Shown one piece after another: positions 52,802 to 59,685 of a stretch of 64,000 nt of DNA. The notes beneath the pieces were generated by a model. That model was given only the letters and a program-made list of their open reading frames with translations, did no database searches and was not told the origin of the DNA. Source of the DNA: Chitinophaga pinensis (GTDB lineage Bacteria; Bacteroidota; Bacteroidia; Chitinophagales; Chitinophagaceae); contig CAMAXV010000001.1 in NCBI GenBank assembly GCA_945862385.1, forward strand, positions 1-64,000, read 5' to 3'. Each line of letters begins with the position of its first letter. Within the stretch, counting starts at the first letter, position 1. Both the position numbers and the translations under genes were made by a program.

Positions 52802-53536
52802 TTGAAAACAGCCATCATCGGAGACGTTCACGGAAGACCATTCTGGAAAAAAGTAATCGACAGGGAATACAACGCCCAGCGATACATTTTTGTGGGTGAT
52901 TATTTCGACAATGTCAAGTACAATACTGATGAGCAGATCTACAACTTCCAGCACATCATTGCCTATAAAATGACACATCCTGAAAAGGAGGTGGTGATGC
53001 TGATTGGTAACCACGATTACCATTATTTTCCGGAAGTAGGCAACACCAATACCGCTGGCTATCAGGCAGAGAACGCATCCTCTCTGGAACTCGCCATCAA
53101 AACATTCCGCAAAGACCTCCAGGTATGCTACCAGTTTGATGATTTCCTGATCTCCCATGCCGGTGTCAGCAGTGTTTTCATGGACAATACCTTCGGTGCT
53201 GGCAACTGGACCTACGAAAATATTGCTGCTGACCTGAATAATCTGTTTAACACAGATCCCATGGCTTTTCGCTTCAATGGTACAGATCCCTCCGGCGATG
53301 ATCCGGAGCAGGGACCCATGTGGATCCGAACTGAAAGCCTTGTCAAAGCCAATAGGGATACCCTCGAATCAAAATGTATACAGATATTCGGTCATACCAA
53401 AATCGACCGCATTCACCGGATTGGAAAAATTACCAAGTCGAGGTACCAGCTCATAGACACCCTCGGCACAAGCGGTGAATACCTGGTTATTGAAGATGGC
53501 TCTATCCGCTACGACGCTGTAGATATCCACTTCTGA
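52802..53536 (+). CDS. Calcineurin-like metallophosphoesterase
   Basis: A 244-residue enzyme with all metal motifs in order: IIGDVHGR (residues 5-12), FVGDYFD, LIGNHDYHYF, ISHAGVS and FGHTKIDR. It should hydrolyse a phosphoester in the cytoplasm; protein phosphatase, nucleotide or RNA targets are possible. The start is a TTG; no ATG fits the family N-terminus, which begins K-x-A-I-I-G-D. It converges with the 53541 gene, with a four-base gap, and diverges from the WYL gene. Confidence 0.9.
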   Translation: MKTAIIGDVHGRPFWKKVIDREYNAQRYIFVGDYFDNVKYNTDEQIYNFQHIIAYKMTHPEKEVVMLIGNHDYHYFPEVGNTNTAGYQAENASSLELAIKTFRKDLQVCYQFDDFLISHAGVSSVFMDNTFGAGNWTYENIAADLNNLFNTDPMAFRFNGTDPSGDDPEQGPMWIRTESLVKANRDTLESKCIQIFGHTKIDRIHRIGKITKSRYQLIDTLGTSGEYLVIEDGSIRYDAVDIHF

Positions 53537-53540
53537 AAGC

Positions 53541-54671
53541 TTACAGCCCTTCCCTTGTCACCAGTGAACGGTCGAGCTGAATAAACTTCCTGGCGCCATT
53601 GGCTCCCTGTATGCAATAATGTGCTGCTAACTCATCACCCAAAGCGTTCACAAGCTTCCTTTTTATCCTGGAGATATTCTCACTCGCTGCATTGCCAGTC
53701 ACAGACACAAGGGTATCCACACGCTGCTGCATCTCTGCACGCGTTCCTGTTGTTGAGAACTGACTGTACAACTCAAATAAATCTGCCTTGAATTGCGGCA
53801 ATGCACCAATGGCAGCACCTTCAGGATGACTTAGAAAAAAAAGATAAAGCGCCTTTTCAGTAGGATTGAACCGAAGCTCAAGGTTGCCAAAATCGGTCAG
53901 CCAGATTCTTTTGTGTCTATCTATTCGCATCCTGCTGGGTGCACTATCCTGAAGAAAATTCTGACTGAGCAACATCTTCACCCGAAGCGATTCCATGATT
54001 GCACGTGCATGTTTGATGTACTGATCTGAAAGTCCGTTCCGCAAGGCCGTCATACAGGGTCTGCAAATGTCTGCCGTCCGCAACTTCAGGATGATCTCCT
54101 GTTTATCCATACACAGGTCATTCACACAACCAACTGGTTTCAGGTGAACGAGTTGTTGCATATCTTCCCTGTTCCGAAACATAAATTTCTGTAAAACCAG
54201 CGCCAAAACCTCATATGCGATCGGAAATGCAGAAGCGCTGTCGAGAAACTGTTCCCAGTCTGCTGTATGCACAAAGCCATCGTAAGGGTTTTCAGGATTA
54301 CCTGCAGAAAACCAGTTGTACTTATTGGATACAGGTGTGAGGAGAATCGCAAAAGCATCATCCGCAATTCCATGCTGCCTGCGGTATGTTGTACACTTAC
54401 TGAACAGCGTTTCCCAGGAAGCCGTATGATTAAATTCAGGTTTCCTGATGCTGTAATTCATATGGATGTGGATCTGGGGAGGCAATTTCTTTTTCCTGAA
54501 ATCATCAGGATTTCCAAAACTCCTGGGTACAATTTCATCATAAAAAAAATCAATGACAGAAGCTGGATCGCAGGTGAATGTCAATGGTCCGTCAATGGAC
54601 TGAAGGAGGTCCATCACCTGCGTGAAGACCTCCCTCGATAAACCACTGCTTTTAATCAGATTTATTTCCAT
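53541..54671 (-). CDS. Unknown cysteine-cluster protein with C-terminal winged-helix-like domain
   Basis: A 376-residue soluble protein. In the centre C182-x4-C187-x15-C203-x2-C206 (within GCVNDLCMDKQEIILKLRTA then DICRPC) looks like a zinc-binding cluster. The N-terminal half includes FAILLTPVSNKYNWFSAGN and FPIAYEVLALVL. The C-terminal 120 residues (KALYLFFLSHPEGAAIGALP to KFIQLDRSLVTR) resemble a winged-helix domain that I recall from uncharacterised Bacteroidota proteins. No catalytic motif is certain. It converges with the phosphoesterase gene. Three spaced GGAC(A/G)A-type sequences lie upstream of its start. Confidence 0.75.
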   Translation of the reverse strand: MEINLIKSSGLSREVFTQVMDLLQSIDGPLTFTCDPASVIDFFYDEIVPRSFGNPDDFRKKKLPPQIHIHMNYSIRKPEFNHTASWETLFSKCTTYRRQHGIADDAFAILLTPVSNKYNWFSAGNPENPYDGFVHTADWEQFLDSASAFPIAYEVLALVLQKFMFRNREDMQQLVHLKPVGCVNDLCMDKQEIILKLRTADICRPCMTALRNGLSDQYIKHARAIMESLRVKMLLSQNFLQDSAPSRMRIDRHKRIWLTDFGNLELRFNPTEKALYLFFLSHPEGAAIGALPQFKADLFELYSQFSTTGTRAEMQQRVDTLVSVTGNAASENISRIKRKLVNALGDELAAHYCIQGANGARKFIQLDRSLVTREGL

Positions 54672-54707
54672 GGTGTTTTTTAATTGTTCTGAACTAGCTT
54701 TTATAAA

Positions 54708-54819
54708 TGGACAAAAGTTGCACTATTATTCAATTACAGTATAAACTTTTTTAAGGACAAGTCAACCTATGCCAGGATTAATCATTAAACCTGTAAACTT
54801 TTTTTAGGACGAGTCACAC
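54708..54819. promoter_or_regulatory. Direct repeats upstream of the cysteine-cluster gene
   Basis: GTATAAACTTTTTTAAGGAC (from 54739) followed by AAGTCAAC, and GTAAACTTTTTTTAGGAC (from 54793) followed by GAGTCAC, are imperfect copies of about 27 bases spaced about 52 bp apart. A shorter third relative, TGGACAAAAGTTGCAC, is at 54708-54723. Regular spacing of five helical turns upstream of the minus-strand gene fits binding of a regulator such as the nearby WYL protein. This is inference. Confidence 0.45.
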
Positions 54820-54822
54820 TTA

Positions 54823-55029
54823 CTCCCCTCCTGGACAGGAGGGGTGCCGAGACAAACGAACGAAGTGAATTTGTTGAGGCGGGGTGGTGGAATCAGATTT
54901 CAAAATCCACCACCCCGTCACCTGCCTGCGGCAGGCAAGCTCATTCATCTGCACCTTCGGTGCAGACTCATTCGTGCCACCCCTCCTGTCCAGGAGGGGA
55001 ATTTTTCTAGTTTTTAATTGCACAATACG
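54823..55029 (-). repeat. MITE-like nested palindromic repeat, full copy 2 (inverted)
   Basis: This is the same element as 4942-5174 in the opposite orientation: CCCCTCCTGGACAGGAGGGG, the CCACCACCCC inverted pair, CCTGCCTGCGGCAGG, CTGCACCTTCGGTGCAG, and the final CCCCTCCTGTCCAGGAGGGG. Its right end box TTTTTAATTGCACAATACG (about 55011-55029) matches the reverse complement of copy 1's left box. The left box is poorly conserved. With the direct repeats it fills the 379-bp gap between the cysteine-cluster gene and the VWA gene; the open frame through it is spurious. Confidence 0.85.
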
Positions 55030-55050
55030 CATTAGATTGATACAATGGAA

Positions 55051-55680
55051 TTAAAACAAATCAGACAGGTCTTCACCCTTCATTTTTTTGTAGTTGTAGT
55101 CCCTTATGGAAGTGGAAACCCTGTTCCATATCTGTGTTTTAATCTTTCCTTTTTCAAAAGCGATGCTGTTGTTCCGTTTAATAGCCAAACGTTCTGCAAC
55201 ATCCACCGCATCGAGCGTTGCTCCCAGGTAGCTGAATGTCCAGCTGCCAGTTTCCTGCCTGCTTTCAATCATCCGCTTCACTTCAGGATGGGTAAAAGAT
55301 TTGGAACTGTTTTCATACCCGTCTGTGAGGATGATCATGACGACTGTTGTAGGCATTTCCATTTCAGCAGCAGCCTTCTTTTCGTCAATCAGTGCAATGG
55401 ATTTACCAACAGCATCCAGCAGGGCGGTACTGCCTGAAGGTACATAATTCTCCCTGTTCATCAAATACGCATCAGAGGGCGGCGCACAAACAAACTTGTG
55501 TTCCACACGTCCGTTGAAAGTGGTGAGTCCTACGACCATTTCCTGCTCCGGAAACTCTTCACCTAAGAGCCGGATACTGGCAATCTGTTCGTTGAACCCT
55601 TCGATTGTTCCTGGAATACAATCTGACATGGATCCACTCTTGTCTACTACAAGGTGGTAAATGGTCTTTTGCTTTTTCAT
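55051..55680 (-). CDS. Von Willebrand factor A domain protein
   Basis: A 209-residue protein that is essentially one VWA domain. The MIDAS is D13-K-S15-G-S17 in VVDKSGSMSD, with TTFNGRVEH, GSTALLDAVG (Thr ligand) and IILTDGYENSS (Asp ligand). No signal peptide or TM helix, so it is cytoplasmic. Stand-alone VWA proteins usually work with an AAA ATPase or an effector; none is adjacent, since repeat copy 2 lies on one side and the lysine operon on the other. The ATG at 55678-55680 begins the domain; the longer frame is rich in unlikely residues. The 279 bp to the next gene show nothing recognisable except a short CTTTCAACTCTCAACC stretch at about 55930. Confidence 0.9.
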   Translation of the reverse strand: MKKQKTIYHLVVDKSGSMSDCIPGTIEGFNEQIASIRLLGEEFPEQEMVVGLTTFNGRVEHKFVCAPPSDAYLMNRENYVPSGSTALLDAVGKSIALIDEKKAAAEMEMPTTVVMIILTDGYENSSKSFTHPEVKRMIESRQETGSWTFSYLGATLDAVDVAERLAIKRNNSIAFEKGKIKTQIWNRVSTSIRDYNYKKMKGEDLSDLF

Positions 55681-55959
55681 GGTGATGTTTTTTAAGTAAT
55701 TTGGCCAACAACGGCTTGACAATGCAATGGTAAGACGAAGTGAAAAGCGTTTGCATTTCCTGCAAGCTTGCAAAGTGGGCTGCAGGAGGATATTTCGAAA
55801 ATGTCGTAACTTCATGTAACTAAATTCCTTCCAGTGAACACCGACCTCGCCAGACAACGCTCCCTGCTCGCCTTCCTGCGGTCGGCCTGTTCGCACGTGC
55901 CATAACTATCAGCAGTTTTCCCTTCTATCCTTTCAACTCTCAACCTTTAATTTTTTCAC

Positions 55960-57015
55960 ATGAAAACGATACTCGTTTTTGGCATGGGGAAAGTGGGTAC
56001 CCTTGTAGGCATTTTACTGAACAAACGTTTTGCGGTAACTGGCTTCGACAAACAGACTCCCTCCCAGCATCCCGGCTTTGATTGCATTCAGGGTGATATC
56101 AATGACCTCACCCTGCTCGATAAAACCATTCCGCAATTTGATGCCGTTGTGTCCTGCATGCCCTATAACCTCAACCTGCCCATCGCCCGCATTGCCCATA
56201 GCCATGGGGTACATTATTTCGACCTCACCGAAGACGTGCCCACTACACAGGCCATCCTGGATATGGCTACTACTGCGAAAGGCGTAATGGCGCCGCAGTG
56301 CGGACTGGCACCCGGGCTAATTGGTATCATCGGTGCAGACCTCGCTAAACGTTTCACCAAACTGCGTGACATCGAACTGCGTGTAGGCGCATTGCCACGC
56401 TATCCCAACGGACTCCTGGCCTATTCCTTTACCTGGTCGCCGGCAGGTGTCATCAACGAATACATCAACGACGCAGAAGTGATCCACAACGGGGTAAGGA
56501 AGATGGTGCCTTCTTTAGACGGACTGGAAAGCATAAACATTGAAGGGCGCGATTATGAAGCCTTCAGTACTTCAGGCGGACTGGGAACGATGTGTGAAAC
56601 ATACGCCGGTAAGGTGGATACCCTCAACTACAAAACCATCCGCTATCCCGGGCACGCCAAACTCATGCGCTTCCTGCTCTATGAACTGATCCTGAAAGAC
56701 AAACGCGAACTGGTGGAAGAAATCCTCACCGAAGCCAAACCTCCAGTGGCTGAAGATGTTGTACTGGTATACGCTGTTGTGGAAGGATGGAAAGGTGATG
56801 CGTTGGCACGTGAAGAGTATTACCGCTCTTTTCAGCCCATCACGGTCAACGGCAGAACCTGGAGAGCCATTTCCTGGACTACCGCCGCATCCATAGCTGC
56901 AGTGGTAGAGATGGTGGCTGATGGCAAACTGCCGCAACAGGGATTCATCAAACAGGAAGAAATCAATTTCAATGCATTTCTGCAAACACAGAACGGACAA
57001 TTGTTTAACGCATAA
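55960..57015 (+). CDS. Lysine 6-dehydrogenase-like enzyme (saccharopine dehydrogenase family)
   Basis: A 351-residue NAD(P)-dependent enzyme: VFGMGKVGTLVG is the Rossmann loop, PQCGLAPGLIGII the conserved middle block, and EAFSTSGGLGTMCETY followed by LNYKTIRYPGHA the substrate region. These resemble Geobacillus lysine 6-dehydrogenase (E-A-F-H-T-S-G-G; Y-K-T-I-R-Y-R-G-H-A) more than true saccharopine dehydrogenase. Expected reaction: L-lysine to 2-aminoadipate 6-semialdehyde plus ammonia. First gene of a three-gene operon (10-bp gap to the next) with matching downstream steps, which supports the assignment. Confidence 0.82.
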   Translation: MKTILVFGMGKVGTLVGILLNKRFAVTGFDKQTPSQHPGFDCIQGDINDLTLLDKTIPQFDAVVSCMPYNLNLPIARIAHSHGVHYFDLTEDVPTTQAILDMATTAKGVMAPQCGLAPGLIGIIGADLAKRFTKLRDIELRVGALPRYPNGLLAYSFTWSPAGVINEYINDAEVIHNGVRKMVPSLDGLESINIEGRDYEAFSTSGGLGTMCETYAGKVDTLNYKTIRYPGHAKLMRFLLYELILKDKRELVEEILTEAKPPVAEDVVLVYAVVEGWKGDALAREEYYRSFQPITVNGRTWRAISWTTAASIAAVVEMVADGKLPQQGFIKQEEINFNAFLQTQNGQLFNA

Positions 57016-57025
57016 AAACTATACA

Positions 57026-57925
57026 ATGGAGAAGCTACAAGAACTGCAGATCGTCATGGATGCGCTGATGAGCGAATACAGTGCCCGGGTTCCGGATGTA
57101 ACAAAAATTGTGGATGCCATGATCAGTGAGGGTATGATTTCCAAAGCAACTGATATCCAGAACGACCATATCGCCTTCCGCACCCTGGGGGTTCCAAACC
57201 TGGGAATCAATTCACTTGAAAAGATTTTTCTCCACTACGGTTATACCAAAAGAGAACACCTCAACTTCGAATCCAAAAAACTCGATGCCTACTGGTATGC
57301 CCCGCCGGCACCACAATTTCCGCGTATTTTCATCAGCGAACTGCGGGTGCATGAACTGAGCGAAAAAGCTCAGGAAATACTAAAGTCATATACCCATGAA
57401 GTAAAAAATGATCCGGTAGACGACCTCAACCTGAATGATCCTAAAGCTGTGGGAGCATTTCTACAAACCGGTCTCTGGCGTCTGCCCACCATCGAAGACT
57501 ACAAGGCACTCCTCGCGGAATCTGAATACGCCTCCTGGGTTATCTACAACCGCTACTATCTTAACCATTACACCATCAGCCTGCACCACCTGCCTGAAGG
57601 ATACAATACCTGCGAACAGTTTAACGCTTTCCTGGAAAGCATTGGCATCAAACTGAACGACTCGGGCGGCAAGATCAAAACCAGTCCGGACGGACTTCTA
57701 AGCCAAAGCTCAACCGTTGCCCAGGTTATCGAGGCTCCGTTTGCAAACGGACAAACACTGCCCATCGCAGGCAGCTATGTAGAATTCGCAGAACGCAGGG
57801 TATTGCCTGAATTTGCGGATATCGAGCGGAAAGACCTGAAGCGGGAACACTTCAGGGATGGCTTTGAAGCCGGTAATGCAGACAAAATATTCGAAAGCAC
57901 CTTCACCTCTCAAATCAAAAAGTGA
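57026..57925 (+). CDS. DUF1338 2-oxoadipate dioxygenase/decarboxylase (HglS/YdcJ-like)
   Basis: A 299-residue member of the DUF1338 family, whose characterised members (Pseudomonas HglS and plant FLO7) convert 2-oxoadipate to D-2-hydroxyglutarate with loss of CO2, using Fe(II). The metal ligands fit H48 in NDHIAFRT, H181 in YLNHYTISLHH and E253 in AGSYVEFAERR. Ends three bases before the ALDH gene. The position between lysine dehydrogenase and an ALDH7-type enzyme makes lysine catabolism the clear context. The required 2-aminoadipate aminotransferase is not in the window. Confidence 0.88.
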   Translation: MEKLQELQIVMDALMSEYSARVPDVTKIVDAMISEGMISKATDIQNDHIAFRTLGVPNLGINSLEKIFLHYGYTKREHLNFESKKLDAYWYAPPAPQFPRIFISELRVHELSEKAQEILKSYTHEVKNDPVDDLNLNDPKAVGAFLQTGLWRLPTIEDYKALLAESEYASWVIYNRYYLNHYTISLHHLPEGYNTCEQFNAFLESIGIKLNDSGGKIKTSPDGLLSQSSTVAQVIEAPFANGQTLPIAGSYVEFAERRVLPEFADIERKDLKREHFRDGFEAGNADKIFESTFTSQIKK

Positions 57926-57928
57926 ACC

Positions 57929-59458
57929 ATGATCAAAGCGGCACTGGAATCTTTACACATCAAACAATTGAACGCGGGTATCTCAACAGGTACAAAACAT
58001 TGGAATGGTGGCGGAACGGAAATCTCTTCTATATCTCCGGTTGATGGCAGCATAATCGGAAAGACAAATCTCCCAACGGAATCAGATTACAATCAGGTTA
58101 TAGAAGCAGCCACAAAAGCGTTTCAGCACTGGCGGCAGGTGCCTGCTCCGCGGAGGGGCGAGATTGTGCGACTGATTGGCAACAGACTGAGAGAACACAA
58201 GGATGCGCTGGGCCGGCTGGTATCTTACGAGATGGGCAAAAGCCTGCAGGAAGGCTGGGGTGAGGTGCAGGAGATGATTGATATCTGCGATTTCGCTGTT
58301 GGTCTTTCCAGGCAGCTCTACGGACTCACCATGCACTCTGAAAGGCCTAACCACAGGATGTATGAGCAATACCATCCCCTCGGCGTAGTGGGCGTCATTT
58401 CGGCCTTCAATTTCCCGGTGGCGGTATGGTCGTGGAACGCCATGATCGCCTGGGTATGCGGCAATACCTGTGTTTGGAAACCCTCAGAAAAAGCACCGCT
58501 GTCAGCCATCGCCTGCCAGCATATTGTTGCCACTGTCTTTGATGAACATGGCATTCCCGAAGGCGTTTCATGTTTAATCACCGGAGATGCAGTAACGGGC
58601 AAAATGATGGCAGAAGACTCCCGTATACCCCTGCTCTCGGCAACGGGTTCCACCCGGATGGGTAAGGCAGTAGCTACCACAGTAGCTGAAAGACTAGGAA
58701 GGAGTCTGCTCGAATTGGGCGGTAACAACGCCATCATCATCACCCCGGAAGCAGACCTCAAACTGGTGGTTCCGGCAGTTGTATTTGGTGCTGTGGGAAC
58801 AGGCGGACAACGTTGCACCACCACACGTAGGTTGATTGTGCATGAAGCGGTTTATGAACAGGTGAAGGAAGTGCTGGTGAAAGCATACGGACAGCTCAGC
58901 ATCGGCAATCCACTGGAAGAAGGTGTGCATGTAGGTCCACTCATCGATCAGCATGCAGTCAGCGCTTTCAGCAAGGCTTTGGAACAGGCCGCTGAAGAGG
59001 GAGGCAGTCTGCTTGCAGGCGGACAAACACTTACAGGTGATCAATACCACTCTGGATGCTATGTGCAGCCGGCCATCGTGGAGATGCCTGCACAAAGTGC
59101 TGTTGTTCAGGAAGAAACCTTTGCCCCCATACTTTATCTCCTGCGTTATAAAACGCTTGATGAGGCCATTGCCATGCAGAATGCTGTTCCGCAGGGACTC
59201 TCTTCAGCCATCTTTACACGCAACCTGCTGGAAGCAGAACAATTCCTGTCTGCTGCAGGCTCAGACTGTGGTATTGCCAATGTAAACATCGGCACTTCAG
59301 GCGCAGAAATAGGGGGTGCTTTTGGAGGGGAGAAAGCAACCGGCGGAGGCCGCGAAAGTGGTTCCGACAGCTGGAAGGTTTATATGCGGAGACAAACCAA
59401 TACCATCAATTACGGCACAAGCCTTCCGCTGGCCCAGGGGATTAAGTTTGAGTTGTAA
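57929..59458 (+). CDS. 2-Aminoadipate-semialdehyde dehydrogenase, ALDH7 (antiquitin)-like
   Basis: A 509-residue aldehyde dehydrogenase. Catalytic Cys296 lies in GQRCTTTRR and Glu262 in LLELGGNNAI, the exact pattern of the ALDH7A1/AmaB group. Upstream blocks GVVGVISAFNFPVAVWSWN and WKPSEKAPL are typical ALDH. Expected reaction: 2-aminoadipate 6-semialdehyde to 2-aminoadipate with NAD(P)+. Third gene of the lysine operon. Followed by a pair of palindromic intergenic repeats. Confidence 0.92.
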   Translation: MIKAALESLHIKQLNAGISTGTKHWNGGGTEISSISPVDGSIIGKTNLPTESDYNQVIEAATKAFQHWRQVPAPRRGEIVRLIGNRLREHKDALGRLVSYEMGKSLQEGWGEVQEMIDICDFAVGLSRQLYGLTMHSERPNHRMYEQYHPLGVVGVISAFNFPVAVWSWNAMIAWVCGNTCVWKPSEKAPLSAIACQHIVATVFDEHGIPEGVSCLITGDAVTGKMMAEDSRIPLLSATGSTRMGKAVATTVAERLGRSLLELGGNNAIIITPEADLKLVVPAVVFGAVGTGGQRCTTTRRLIVHEAVYEQVKEVLVKAYGQLSIGNPLEEGVHVGPLIDQHAVSAFSKALEQAAEEGGSLLAGGQTLTGDQYHSGCYVQPAIVEMPAQSAVVQEETFAPILYLLRYKTLDEAIAMQNAVPQGLSSAIFTRNLLEAEQFLSAAGSDCGIANVNIGTSGAEIGGAFGGEKATGGGRESGSDSWKVYMRRQTNTINYGTSLPLAQGIKFEL

Positions 59459-59480
59459 AACAGCCAGGCACGAGGCACTA

Positions 59481-59666
59481 GGGACAAGTAAATAGTGGAT
59501 TAGTTAATAGTTGAGAGAGATAAGTTTAGGGTTGAAACGAATTCTCTCAACTATAAACTCTCAACTGTAGCTAAAGGCAGGGTACAAGTAAATAGTTGAG
59601 AGTGATAAGTTGAGGGTTGAGGCTAATTCTCTCAACTCTAAACTCTCAACTTCAGCCAATGGTAGG
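59481..59666. repeat. Two tandem copies of a CTCTCAACT-rich imperfect hairpin repeat
   Basis: Each unit of about 85-100 bp starts with G-G-(G/T)-A-C-A-A-G-T-A-A-A-T-A-G-T, has TTGAGAG on the left and CTCTCAACT, A-AACTCTCAACT on the right, and can fold into a long hairpin. Unit 1 is at about 59481-59580 and unit 2 at 59581-59666. A related hairpin is at 63398-63490. The pair lies between convergent genes and could terminate both. It is a non-coding, Bacteroidota-type intergenic repeat. Confidence 0.75.
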
Positions 59667-59685
59667 TAAACTCGTCCCTCTACCC

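Noticed and set aside
55051-55896. Longer 281-codon form of the VWA gene
   Set aside because: The first 72 codons have no similarity to VWA proteins and unusual composition; the domain begins right after the ATG at 55678-55680.
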